13,925 bases of DNA from Sulfurospirillum sp. UBA6790 (GCA_002452855.1 DKFS01000046.1:1-13925), one strand, 5' to 3'; numbered from the stretch's first letter, positions 1 to 7,063 are shown. A program made the numbers and translations. The notes: generated by a model from the letters alone, not told the origin.

Positions 1-14
1 GAAACCCCACACTT

Positions 15-1637
15 ATGAACATACTTTCAAAAAATGCCCCACTCGAAGCTTCTATTTTAAAAATGGAAACAATTTTAAAGGAACTTGATTGCCAGTTACA
101 ATTTGCACAAGAAAAACACCCCTTGACGCATTGTTACTCTATCAACCTTGCCTCCGTTGAAGCGCCCAATCATATCTATTCTAATGGAAAAGGAACCCTC
201 TCTTTAGCCTCAATAGCAAGTGCTTTGGGTGAATATATCGAGCGCCTTCAAACTAACAATTTTTTTATAGACTTTCATTTACCCAATCGTACCTATTATC
301 CTGACCAAAAAGTTTTTGAATTTGGAGGAGACTATCTTAATCCCGCTTTAGAGAGTATCTACAATCCCTCGAATGAAATAAGTGATGAAGATTTGGTAGA
401 TTTTAACAGCGATTATGAAGATAAAGTCGTCACGTTACCTTTTCAAAACCTTTTTAGCAATGAACGTGTGTACATACCGCTTAATATTTTAAGTAATCTA
501 TATGTGAGCAACGGACTTGCGAGTGGCAATACGCCTGAAGAAGCTAAAGTACAAGCGCTGAGTGAAATCTTTGAGCGCCATGCCAAATTAGAAATCATCA
601 AAAACGGTTATGCCCTTCCAAAATACCCAGAAGCGATTATCGCCACGTTCCCAAGACTCCATGCGGATTTACTTGAGCTTAGAAACGCCGGATTTATCGT
701 TGAAATTCTAGATGCCTCGTTGGGCGGAAAATTTCCTGTAACGGCCATCTCACTTATCAATCCTCGCAATGGAACCCTCTTCGTCTCATTTGGTGCCCAT
801 CCAATTTTAGAAGTAAGCCTAGAGCGTACGATGAGCGAACTCATGCAAGGCAGAGGGGTTGAAAACCTAGACACTTTTGAGATGCCGACATTTGATATGA
901 GCCTCGTAAGTGACAGTTTCAACCTCGAAGCGCACTTTATCGATTCCAATGGCAAAATGGGTTTTCCTTTTTTAAACGCGACCAAAAGCTTTACCTATGC
1001 CCCTTGGCGATATGATGGTAAAGGAAGTGAAGCAGAGTACGCTTTTTTATGCGATATCATCCAATCAATGGGCAAAGAGATTTACTTAAGAGAATACACG
1101 TATCTAGACTTTTATTCGTGTCATATGCTTGTGCCTTCCATCTCAGAAGTATACCCCATCGAAGACATGATTTATCAAAACAGAAACAGTGGAAAATTCA
1201 TACGCCATGCTGTGCTGAATTTCAAAGAAGAAAATCACGAAGCATTGCTCGATGCGATTGAACCACTGGAAGATTCACTCAATATGGAAAAATACATTGG
1301 TGTCATTTTTGAGCAAAACTTTCAGATGATTGACCTGAAAGCACAAGTCCATCTGCTGTTGGAAAATTATGAAGAAGCGCAAGCCCTTTTGGCATTTAGT
1401 GAAAACCCTATGAGCCGACTTTTATGCGAGATCATCTCTCTACGTGAGCAAGAACGTATCTGGAGTGAATATGAAAGTGCGCTTGGGGATATTTTCGGTA
1501 AAGAAAAAGTCCGACATGCCGTGAATATTTTAGATGGTAAAGACTATCTGATTGATGTAAGCCTTCATGCGCACTATGTCAATATGCTTGATTTGTACGA
1601 TAAACTCGAACCAAAAAAAGCAAAAATTGTCGCCTAA
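15..1637 (+). CDS. ycaO: YcaO-domain protein, ribosomal protein S12 beta-methylthiolation accessory factor
   Basis: A 540-residue protein resembling E. coli YcaO over its whole length (about 586 residues there). The YcaO fold binds ATP and phosphorylates amide backbones. E. coli YcaO assists RimO in beta-methylthiolation of an Asp of ribosomal protein S12. Visible here are the N-terminal K6 and S13, in the same spacing as the ATP-contacting Lys and Ser of the E. coli protein (from memory), the SNGKG motif (56-60), ALGEYIER (70-77), the SNGLASGNTPEEA block with Q180, E184, E187 and R188, and a helical TPR-like C-terminus from about 400. There is no proline-rich C-terminus of the kind seen in azoline-forming YcaO enzymes, and no peptide precursor gene nearby, so a natural-product role is unlikely. 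The start codon fits the E. coli N-terminus, but only 14 bases lie upstream, no ribosome binding site is visible and the frame is open to the window edge. A slightly earlier start is possible. No rimO gene is in the window. Confidence 0.88.
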   Translation: MNILSKNAPLEASILKMETILKELDCQLQFAQEKHPLTHCYSINLASVEAPNHIYSNGKGTLSLASIASALGEYIERLQTNNFFIDFHLPNRTYYPDQKVFEFGGDYLNPALESIYNPSNEISDEDLVDFNSDYEDKVVTLPFQNLFSNERVYIPLNILSNLYVSNGLASGNTPEEAKVQALSEIFERHAKLEIIKNGYALPKYPEAIIATFPRLHADLLELRNAGFIVEILDASLGGKFPVTAISLINPRNGTLFVSFGAHPILEVSLERTMSELMQGRGVENLDTFEMPTFDMSLVSDSFNLEAHFIDSNGKMGFPFLNATKSFTYAPWRYDGKGSEAEYAFLCDIIQSMGKEIYLREYTYLDFYSCHMLVPSISEVYPIEDMIYQNRNSGKFIRHAVLNFKEENHEALLDAIEPLEDSLNMEKYIGVIFEQNFQMIDLKAQVHLLLENYEEAQALLAFSENPMSRLLCEIISLREQERIWSEYESALGDIFGKEKVRHAVNILDGKDYLIDVSLHAHYVNMLDLYDKLEPKKAKIVA

Positions 1638-1643
1638 AATAGA

Positions 1644-1655
1644 TTTACATGTAAA
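1644..1655. repeat. Palindrome TTTACATGTAAA after ycaO
   Basis: A full 12-bp copy of the recurring palindrome, seven bases after the ycaO stop. No terminator hairpin with a T-run is seen here. Confidence 0.9.
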
Positions 1656-1712
1656 ACAATAAAAGACGTTCATTTTTTCAATTTTTTCGTCTCTAATTGA
1701 CTTCTTTTGCAC

Positions 1713-1718
1713 TATAAT
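1713..1718 (+). promoter_or_regulatory. Predicted -10 element of the gntP-family gene
   Basis: A consensus TATAAT lies about 55 bases before the symporter start. Transcription would begin near 1725. No -35 hexamer sits at normal spacing, which is common in Campylobacterota, where sigma-70 promoters depend mainly on the -10 box and upstream AT-rich DNA. Confidence 0.55.
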
Positions 1719-1726
1719 TGTGCATT

Positions 1727-1751
1727 TAATTTAAACAATAGATTTAAATTA
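1727..1751. promoter_or_regulatory. Perfect 9-bp inverted repeat, candidate operator
   Basis: TAATTTAAA, seven bases, then TTTAAATTA: two perfectly complementary 9-bp arms. It begins about two bases after the predicted transcription start of the symporter gene and ends 12 bases before its AAGGAG ribosome binding site. A repressor bound here would block transcription of the permease, as is usual for sugar-acid transporters. No regulator gene is adjacent, and AT-rich DNA forms such repeats more easily, so the function is inferred. Confidence 0.4.
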
Positions 1752-1773
1752 CACACTTCAAAAAGGAGTCAGA

Positions 1774-3114
1774 ATGCTAGTAGTTATTTTACTGGTAGCG
1801 ATTGGGTTTATTGTCGTTTCAACCAGCAAATGGAAATTGCACCCTTTTCTTGCGTTGCTCGTTGCGGCATATGGTATCGCTTTTAGCGTAGGTATGAAAT
1901 ATGCCGACATCGCTAAAACCATCACGTCAGGGTTTGGTGGCATCTTAGCCTACATCGGTATCGTCATTGTTTTGGGGACTATCATCGGTGTTATCTTGGA
2001 AAAAAGCGGTGCTGCTGTTAAAATGGCAAATGTTGTTCTAAAAATTGTTGGTAAAAAACGACCTATTTTAGCAATGTCTATCATCGGTTATATCGTTTCC
2101 ATTCCCGTTTTTTGCGACAGCGGTTTTGTCATTTTAAATGCCCTTAAACGCTCAATGGTAAAACAACTCAAAGTTTCAGGTGTGGCAATGAGTGTCGCAC
2201 TTGCAACGGGGCTTTATGCGACGCACACGCTTGTTCCTCCCACACCCGGGCCAATTGCTGCAGCGGGAAATTTAATGGTCGGAAATCTCGGTCTTGTCAT
2301 CGTGTTTGGTTTGGTTATCGCTCTTTTTACCATGCTTGCGGGTTATTTTTGGGCAATGAAAAAAGGAAAACAATTTACCAGTGGCGAAGACCTTGATGTG
2401 GATTTGGAACAAGACAGTGAAGTCCAAGCAAAATACGGCGAACTCCCAAGCACCTTTAAAGCGTTTGCACCTATTTTCATTCCTGTACTGCTTATGGCCA
2501 TAGAGAGTATCGCAAAATTTGCGTTTAAAGATGCTAGCGGTACGTTCACTTATAAACTCTTTGTCTTCCTAGGCCATCCTGCCAATGCGCTTTTTGTCGG
2601 TGTTTTGTTTGCCAGTTTATTGTTGCCAAAATTCAATGAAGAGACTCTTTCAGGTTGGGTTGGCGAAGGTGTCAAAAATGCAGGTGAAATTCTTATTATC
2701 ACCGGTGCAGGTGGAGCGCTTGGTGCGGTACTTAAAGCCAGTGGCATTGGTGATTACTTGGGTGCGAGCCTTCAAACCCTTAGCCTTGGAATTTTTGTGC
2801 CATTTATCATCGCAGCCGCACTCAAAACGGCACAAGGCTCTTCAACCACCGCGCTTGTTGTTACCTCAACGATTATGTATCCGTTGCTTGCAAGCTTAGG
2901 ACTTGATAGTGAAATCGGCAAAGTCTTAACGGTTATGGCAATCGGTGCAGGTGCAATGACTGTAAGCCATGCAAACGACAGCTTTTTCTGGGTCGTTTCT
3001 CGTTTTAGCCAAATGGACGTTCCAACAGCCTATAAAGCCTATACAACAGCAACACTTGTGCAAGGTGTTGTGACTATTATCGTGGTAGCAATTTTATCGA
3101 TGGTGCTACTCTAA
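1774..3114 (+). CDS. GntP-family gluconate/sugar-acid:H+ symporter
   Basis: A 446-residue, very hydrophobic inner-membrane protein of the gluconate permease (GntP) family, the usual length for GntT/GntP/GntU/IdnT/DsdX. These proteins import gluconate, idonate, D-serine or related acids with protons. Family signatures visible are the PVFCDSGFVILN segment near residue 110-122, the THTLVPPTPGPIAAAGNLMVG loop near residue 150, and the GAMTVSHANDSFFWVV segment near the C-terminus. The start is supported by AAGGAG at 1763-1768, five bases before the ATG. The gene has its own predicted promoter and operator-like repeat and is closed by a terminator at 3124, so it appears to be a single transcription unit. 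No gluconate kinase, dehydratase or regulator is nearby, so the substrate cannot be assigned within the family. Confidence 0.88.
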   Translation: MLVVILLVAIGFIVVSTSKWKLHPFLALLVAAYGIAFSVGMKYADIAKTITSGFGGILAYIGIVIVLGTIIGVILEKSGAAVKMANVVLKIVGKKRPILAMSIIGYIVSIPVFCDSGFVILNALKRSMVKQLKVSGVAMSVALATGLYATHTLVPPTPGPIAAAGNLMVGNLGLVIVFGLVIALFTMLAGYFWAMKKGKQFTSGEDLDVDLEQDSEVQAKYGELPSTFKAFAPIFIPVLLMAIESIAKFAFKDASGTFTYKLFVFLGHPANALFVGVLFASLLLPKFNEETLSGWVGEGVKNAGEILIITGAGGALGAVLKASGIGDYLGASLQTLSLGIFVPFIIAAALKTAQGSSTTALVVTSTIMYPLLASLGLDSEIGKVLTVMAIGAGAMTVSHANDSFFWVVSRFSQMDVPTAYKAYTTATLVQGVVTIIVVAILSMVLL

Positions 3115-3123
3115 GTTTTTCAT

Positions 3124-3156
3124 GTGCAAGCTTCTAAGAGCTTGCACCCTCTTTTT
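3124..3156 (+). terminator. Intrinsic terminator after the symporter gene
   Basis: GTGCAAGCT and AGCTTGCAC form a perfect 9-bp stem around a six-base loop, followed by CCTCTTTTT. It serves the plus-strand symporter gene. Its right arm and loop overlap the last codons and stop of the convergent helicase gene, so helicase coding sequence carries part of this terminator. The minus-strand side has no good T-run. Confidence 0.8.
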
Positions 3157-4369
3157 GCGCTTCTCGTAACTTGTCTTTTTTACTTTTACGTTTACCCTTG
3201 ATAGGTGCACTCCCTTTCTCTTTTACAGGCGCAACACCTTCTAATTCAAAGCCTTTTATCTGCTCTTTTTGAAGCTTGATATGACACCGTTTTTCAATGA
3301 GTGCAAAATGAGCTTTATCTTCATGGTCGATAAATGAGATGGCTAAGCCCTCTTTACCCGCACGCCCCGTTCGCCCGATGCGATGAATATAATCTTCGGT
3401 AGAGCGAGGCAAATCAAAATTAATCACACAGCTGACATCTTCTATATCAAGCCCACGTGCGGCGATGTCTGTGGCAAATAACACACGAATCTTACGCTCT
3501 TTAAAGGATTTGAGCGTCCATGCTCTGTCTTCTTGAATCAAATCACCGTGAAAGGATTCGGCTAAAAAATCGTGCTTGCGAAATTTGACGGCGATGTTGT
3601 CGCATGCGCGTTTGTTTGCCATAAAGACTAACACCAATTCCCAGTTATTTTCACGAAGCAATTGGCGCAACAGTGGCGCTCGGTTTTCACGACTCACTTC
3701 AATGACACGCTGGTGTATACGTTCCACCGTTGGCGCTTCTGCTTCAATGCTCACTTCCACTGCACAGTTAGTTATCTTAGAAGCGATGGCTTGCATCTTT
3801 TCAGGATAGGTTGCGGAAAAGAGAAGATTTTGGCGTTTTTCTGGCAATGCTTCGAGAATAGAACGTAACTCCTGCTCAAAACCAAGGTCAAGCATCTTAT
3901 CCGCTTCATCAAGGACAAAAAACTCCACGCGAGAAAGGTCGATCTGTTTTTTGCTCATAATGTCTAACAATCGTCCTGAAGTTGCGACCACAATGTCGCA
4001 CCCTTGTTGGATGTCATAGAGTTGCTCCCCAATCTTCTCACCACCGATGATGCTCACTACTTTTGGTTTTACATGTAAGCATTTTCCAAAGCTCGTAAAC
4101 GCCTCCGCTACTTGTACCGTAAGCTCCCTTGTAGGCGTTAAAATCAACGCCTTGATCTTCGCTTTGCCTTCATTTTTGCTCGCACTCCAGAGCTCCAAAA
4201 TGGGCAACACAAACGAAGCACTCTTACCACTTCCCGTTTGCGCTCGTGCCATGATGTCTTTACGTTCCAACACAAGAGGAATCACCTTTTCTTGAATCGG
4301 TGTCGCTGTGCTAAAGCGTGCTTCCACAAGCGCTTGTTGAAGAGGCAAAGAGAGTTTTGAAAATGGCAT
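3134..4369 (-). CDS. DEAD-box ATP-dependent RNA helicase (RhlE-like)
   Basis: A 411-residue DEAD-box helicase with both RecA-like domains. Visible motifs are the Q motif (Q26), motif I AQTGSGKS (43-50), PTREL (79-83), GG (109-110), TSGRLLD (130-136, where most relatives have TPGRL), DEAD (154-157), SAT (185-187), motif V ATDIAARGLD (299-308) and motif VI HRIGRTGRAG (329-338). A Lys/Arg-rich tail follows from about 375, as in RhlE-type proteins that unwind structured RNA in ribosome assembly or mRNA decay. The RhlE assignment rests on size and the basic tail and is less certain than the family. The start is supported by AAAGGA eight bases upstream. A palindrome TTACATGTAA lies inside the gene (4069-4078), encoding Leu-His-Val at residues 98-100. 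The 3' end overlaps the terminator of the facing symporter gene. Confidence 0.92.
   Translation of the reverse strand: MPFSKLSLPLQQALVEARFSTATPIQEKVIPLVLERKDIMARAQTGSGKSASFVLPILELWSASKNEGKAKIKALILTPTRELTVQVAEAFTSFGKCLHVKPKVVSIIGGEKIGEQLYDIQQGCDIVVATSGRLLDIMSKKQIDLSRVEFFVLDEADKMLDLGFEQELRSILEALPEKRQNLLFSATYPEKMQAIASKITNCAVEVSIEAEAPTVERIHQRVIEVSRENRAPLLRQLLRENNWELVLVFMANKRACDNIAVKFRKHDFLAESFHGDLIQEDRAWTLKSFKERKIRVLFATDIAARGLDIEDVSCVINFDLPRSTEDYIHRIGRTGRAGKEGLAISFIDHEDKAHFALIEKRCHIKLQKEQIKGFELEGVAPVKEKGSAPIKGKRKSKKDKLREAQKEGASS
4069..4078. repeat. Palindrome TTACATGTAA inside the helicase gene
   Basis: An exact 10-bp copy within coding sequence. It is read on the minus strand as TTA CAT GTA (Leu-His-Val), just before the conserved GG motif region of the helicase. 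Confidence 0.9.
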
Positions 4370-4395
4370 GCATGCGTCCTTTGAGTCTTTGCGTC

Positions 4396-4401
4396 ATTGT
4401 A
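4396..4401 (-). promoter_or_regulatory. Predicted -10 element of the helicase gene
   Basis: On the minus strand this reads TACAAT. Transcription would start near 4389, giving a leader of about 20 bases that contains the AAAGGA ribosome binding site (complement of 4378-4383). No recognisable -35 box is present. The layout mirrors the divergent hemJ-like promoter. Confidence 0.4.
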
Positions 4402-4433
4402 GAATAGTTTCACTTTAGAGGAGGTTTTAAAGA

Positions 4434-4443
4434 TTACATGTAA
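4434..4443. repeat. Palindrome TTACATGTAA midway between divergent promoters
   Basis: An exact copy of the recurring palindrome, centred at 4438.5. The predicted -10 boxes of the helicase (4396-4401) and hemJ-like gene (4471-4476) lie almost symmetrically on either side. A dimeric DNA-binding protein here could affect both genes, but the element also occurs away from promoters, so this is only a possibility. Confidence 0.85.
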
Positions 4444-4467
4444 AGGCACTTTAGGGTAAGTTTTTGG

Positions 4468-4476
4468 TGTTATAAT
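4468..4476 (+). promoter_or_regulatory. Extended -10 promoter of the hemJ-like gene
   Basis: TGT followed by the consensus TATAAT makes an extended -10 element. Transcription would start near 4483, leaving a leader of about 19 bases that holds AAAGGA at 4493-4498, three bases before the ATG. No -35 hexamer is seen, which is acceptable for an extended -10 promoter. Confidence 0.6.
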
Positions 4477-4501
4477 ACGTCCGTAAAATGTCAAAGGATA
4501 A

Positions 4502-5017
4502 ATGGTGGATCACTATAAATGGTTGCTTGCGTTTCACGTTATCGCGTTAATGTCGTGGATGGCGATGTTGTTTTATTTGCCACGTCTTTTTGTGTATCAT
4601 GTCGAATATGCCGAAAAAAAAGCGTTTGTGGAAGTGGTGAAAATTCAAGAGTACAAGATTTATAAGTACATCGGTCTTCCTGCCTTTTTGGCAACCCTTG
4701 CTAGTGGGCTTGGCATGATTTTACTTGACCCTCAACTGCTCTCAAGCGGTGGGTGGATTTATGCGAAATTTACCGTACTCATTGCCCTTGCACTCTACTC
4801 TTTTTCGCTGGAAAAGTACCGTTTGGAACTTGCCAATGACACCTGCACGAAAAGTGGGAAATTTTTCAGAGCCTACAACGAAGTCCCGACAGCTTTGGCT
4901 ATTTTGATTGTCGGCTATGTCGTCACGAAGAGCTTTTCATGGGCATTTACACTGATTACACTAGGCATTTTCGCCATGATTATCGACATGATTTTGGATG
5001 GAAAAAAGAAGCCTTAA
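4502..5017 (+). CDS. hemJ: HemJ-like membrane protein (UPF0093, protoporphyrinogen oxidase family), divergent
   Basis: A 171-residue integral membrane protein. HemJ oxidises protoporphyrinogen IX to protoporphyrin IX late in heme synthesis and is a heme-b membrane protein. The N-terminal segment FHVIALMSW followed by LFYLPRLFVYH (residues 11-33) and the FFRAYNEVPT motif (121-130) match the family, including the Helicobacter UPF0093 protein. Two features are unusual. The YH pair I expect in the third helix of HemJ is YS here (residues 99-100). The protein also has an extra hydrophobic segment (about 148-166) and a short lysine-rich tail beyond the usual end near 145-150. It could be a working variant or a paralog with another role. 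Its TAA overlaps by two bases the stop of the facing small membrane protein gene. The symbol is given by similarity only. Confidence 0.75.
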   Translation: MVDHYKWLLAFHVIALMSWMAMLFYLPRLFVYHVEYAEKKAFVEVVKIQEYKIYKYIGLPAFLATLASGLGMILLDPQLLSSGGWIYAKFTVLIALALYSFSLEKYRLELANDTCTKSGKFFRAYNEVPTALAILIVGYVVTKSFSWAFTLITLGIFAMIIDMILDGKKKP

Positions 5018-5313
5018 TCTTTTACATGTAAAGCGTTTGCTGATTCACTGGACTTGGAGCGTTGCAGAAGAATTTTAAGATACAAAAGCGCTGAGAGTAA
5101 CAGAAAATACCCCACGACGCTGTACCCCATCACATCACGCCTGTTCATCTCTTTGTCGTAAATCGCTTTTTCTTCATTCGTTGGAGTCTTTAGTGTCTGC
5201 TCCATAGCAACGGCACTCGTTTGAGGAGCATACTGTTTTGGCAACCACTCAAGCCCAATGACAAGTACAAAAACACACAATACGATTGCTGTAAAAATTT
5301 TAAGATTTGGCAT
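5014..5313 (-). CDS. Small two-helix membrane protein of the Rieske/cytochrome b operon, function unknown
   Basis: A 99-residue protein I do not recognise. It has a hydrophobic helix at about 5-23, a hydrophilic stretch of about 37 residues, and a second helix at about 61-83. Positive residues lie at K5 and after the second helix (QRSK), which suggests both ends are cytoplasmic and the middle loop periplasmic. There is no CxxCH heme motif and no metal-binding pattern. The gene is probably real: AAGGAG lies four bases before the ATG (complement of 5318-5323), and its start overlaps the end of the cytochrome b gene by 14 bases, so it is translated from the same mRNA. It sits where a cytochrome c1 or diheme cytochrome gene would be expected. 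A small accessory subunit of the complex is the simplest guess. The last codons contain a TTTACATGTAAA palindrome. Confidence 0.7.
   Translation of the reverse strand: MPNLKIFTAIVLCVFVLVIGLEWLPKQYAPQTSAVAMEQTLKTPTNEEKAIYDKEMNRRDVMGYSVVGYFLLLSALLYLKILLQRSKSSESANALHVKD
5021..5032. repeat. Palindrome TTTACATGTAAA at the 3' end of the small membrane protein gene
   Basis: A full 12-bp copy five bases before the stop of the minus-strand gene and four bases after the stop of the facing hemJ-like gene. It is read in the small protein as Leu-His-Val-Lys. Confidence 0.9.
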
Positions 5314-6460
5314 GAGACTCCTTTTTGGAGAGAAACGGCAAGATGAAAAAAAGTACCATCAGCACCGCAGAAAAGAATAATCCAACCCACAACGTAAGCG
5401 TCGAACTCGGCAGTTTTCCAAGAATCGTAAGTCCTATTAAAGAGATGACCAACGCCCAAAACCACACCAAAAAATACGGGCGCTGATGCGCAGGAATGCG
5501 ACGAGGGTTTCTATCAAGAAGGGGCATCAGTAAAAGCCCCACATTGACCACCACCAACGAAGCCATCCCGATGTACGAGCCTTTAATCATCCCAATGTCA
5601 AAGAAAAAGCTTTTCAGCAACTGCAACATCCATAAAAAATACCACTCAGGGTAAATGTGTGCAGGTGTATCGCTTGGATTGGCAGGGGTAAGGTTGAGTG
5701 CGTCAAATGCTATCTCATCATAAAAAAAGACGCAATAAAAAAAGAGTGCCAAAAAGAGCGAACATGCCAAAAGAGGTTTTAAAACGGCATTAGAGAAAAA
5801 GGGTTTTGGCTCTTTGGGGCTGATGTCGCGTTTGCTAAAACGCTCCTCTTTACTGACATGTAAACCTTTACGATTCCATGAAAGCTTTGTGGTGGCGTAC
5901 CACTTCATAAAATCCGTATGCACCAAAATCATCATGCTGATGAGCAAAGGCATCACGACAATGTGCAAGGTGTAAAAGCGCAATAACGTAATGCCACTCA
6001 CACTAAAATCGCCCCTGACCCACAGCACGATGTCCTCACCCGCTCCTGGGATATACTCGAGTAAACTGGTGATGACTTGCGCCGCCCAGTAACTCATCTG
6101 CCCCATCGGAAGCACATAACCCGTGAAACCGATGACCATACAGCAAAAGTAAAGCACCATTCCATTGTACCAATACTTCGTTTTGCCGTGTTTGTAAAAC
6201 CCAAAATAGAGCATGCCTAAAAGATGAATGTAGAGCAGTAAAAAGAAAAAGGTTGAGCCAAGCGCATGAATTTTTCGCCATAACCAGCCGTAATTGACCT
6301 CTTGCATAATCGTCGTATGAACACTTTCGAAAGCTTTGTTGGCATCAGGAATGTAATGCATCGCTAAAAAGATGCCTGAGCACAATAACAAAAGGCACAA
6401 AACCACCATAATGGCGCCTGTGTAGAGTAAAAGATTAAAGTTTTTGAGTCTTAGATTCAT
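5300..6460 (-). CDS. petB: Cytochrome b subunit of a quinol-oxidising Rieske/cytochrome b complex
   Basis: A 386-residue polytopic membrane protein of the cytochrome b/b6 family. Heme ligand pairs are visible as H65/H79 and H166/H181. The first pair has 13 residues between and the second 14, the b6-like spacing for the second helix. The LPMGQMSYW segment (117-125) and the PEWY motif of the quinol-oxidation site (271-274) are intact, and the full-length C-terminal helices are present, so it is not a split b6/subunit IV pair. It would oxidise menaquinol at the periplasmic face and pass electrons to the Rieske protein. The start ATG overlaps the Rieske stop as ATGA, with GGAGG 10 bases upstream. 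A degenerate palindrome (TGACATGTAA, 5854-5863) lies inside and encodes Leu-His-Val. Confidence 0.9.
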   Translation of the reverse strand: MNLRLKNFNLLLYTGAIMVVLCLLLLCSGIFLAMHYIPDANKAFESVHTTIMQEVNYGWLWRKIHALGSTFFFLLLYIHLLGMLYFGFYKHGKTKYWYNGMVLYFCCMVIGFTGYVLPMGQMSYWAAQVITSLLEYIPGAGEDIVLWVRGDFSVSGITLLRFYTLHIVVMPLLISMMILVHTDFMKWYATTKLSWNRKGLHVSKEERFSKRDISPKEPKPFFSNAVLKPLLACSLFLALFFYCVFFYDEIAFDALNLTPANPSDTPAHIYPEWYFLWMLQLLKSFFFDIGMIKGSYIGMASLVVVNVGLLLMPLLDRNPRRIPAHQRPYFLVWFWALVISLIGLTILGKLPSSTLTLWVGLFFSAVLMVLFFILPFLSKKESHAKS

Positions 6461-6957
6461 GCCTTGGCTTCCTCCATGAGTTGGAGGTACGCCTCACCTA
6501 CTTCCCCGACGATAATCACCTCACCGTTTAGTTTAAACGGCGGAATCACCAAGGGCTTGCTCACGGGACTCGCAAGGGCGTTGCCATTGGAGTCAAACTG
6601 CCCATTATGACAGGGACAAATAAAACGTTTAACGAGCACATCATACTTTGGCACACAGCCCAAATGCGTGCAAATCCCAACCATCACGGTGTAATAATAC
6701 TCACCAATGTGAATGTCGCGCTTCTTATCAAGCGTCATCGAAGCATCTTTTTTGAGAATAAAAAGTGGTTTTTTCTGCCACATAAAATAGGAGATTTCAT
6801 TCAGGGGTAATGTCGTCGTATCGATAAACGTAGCCGCGTCCAGTCGCGCTTTTTTGGGTGGTTCTAAGGTTTGGAACATCGTACCGATGCTAAAATACAT
6901 CCCCGTTCCCGTCAATGCTAAGAGCGAGTAATTCACCGCTCTTCGGTTTCTATCCAT
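6457..6957 (-). CDS. petA: Rieske [2Fe-2S] protein, ubiquinol/menaquinol-cytochrome c reductase type
   Basis: A 166-residue Rieske protein, first gene of the operon. The cluster motifs are CTHLGC (96-101) and CPCHNGQF (114-121). C96 and C114 plus H98 and H117 bind the 2Fe-2S cluster, and C101 and C116 are placed to form the family's disulfide. The N-terminus has a twin arginine (R5-R6) before a hydrophobic helix (about 10-28), consistent with Tat export and retention as a membrane anchor with the cluster domain in the periplasm. AAAGGA lies eight bases before the ATG. The gene overlaps cytochrome b by four bases, so the two are translationally coupled. It takes electrons from quinol at cytochrome b. 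The usual acceptor, a cytochrome c, is not encoded in this operon. Confidence 0.93.
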   Translation of the reverse strand: MDRNRRAVNYSLLALTGTGMYFSIGTMFQTLEPPKKARLDAATFIDTTTLPLNEISYFMWQKKPLFILKKDASMTLDKKRDIHIGEYYYTVMVGICTHLGCVPKYDVLVKRFICPCHNGQFDSNGNALASPVSKPLVIPPFKLNGEVIIVGEVGEAYLQLMEEAKA

Positions 6958-6993
6958 TCCAATTTTCCTTTATGCCACGCTTTACGCATGAGC

Positions 6994-7002
6994 ATTCTAC
7001 CA
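6994..7002 (-). promoter_or_regulatory. Extended -10 promoter of the Rieske/cytochrome b operon
   Basis: On the minus strand this reads TGGTAGAAT, an extended -10 element (TGN plus TAGAAT). The transcript would start near 6987 and have about 30 bases of leader. No clear -35 box is found. Confidence 0.45.
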
Positions 7003-7051
7003 AAACTTTCATCAATAGAATTTTTATACGATGCTCTGTCTTTAGAAAAAG

Positions 7052-7063
7052 TTTACATGTAAA
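7052..7063. repeat. Palindrome TTTACATGTAAA in the petA/S4-protein divergent region
   Basis: A full 12-bp copy of the recurring palindrome, between the divergent Rieske operon and the S4-domain gene. Its left half, TTTACA (7052-7057), sits 18 bases before a TATGAT (7076-7081), so it may double as the -35 box of the S4-protein promoter. That promoter reading is tentative. Confidence 0.85.

Noticed and set aside
15..1637. YcaO as part of a peptide natural-product (azoline/thiazole) cluster
   Set aside because: No precursor peptide, dehydrogenase or peptidase gene nearby, and full-length similarity to E. coli YcaO points to the ribosomal protein modification role.
1661..1695. AGACG/CGTCT hairpin after ycaO as a terminator
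   Set aside because: Five-base stem with a 19-base loop and no T-run after the second arm. The T-runs are inside the loop.
1530..1712. Open frame on the minus strand over the end of ycaO
   Set aside because: It is antisense to a conserved gene, lacks a ribosome binding site and resembles no family.
1697..1718. TTGACT plus TATAAT as a sigma-70 promoter before the symporter
   Set aside because: Only 10 bases separate the two hexamers, too few for a -35/-10 pair. Only the -10 box is kept.
5190..5465. Minus-strand open frame overlapping the cytochrome b end and small membrane protein
   Set aside because: Both overlapping genes are better supported by membrane topology, ribosome binding sites and family similarity. 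This frame is a shadow.
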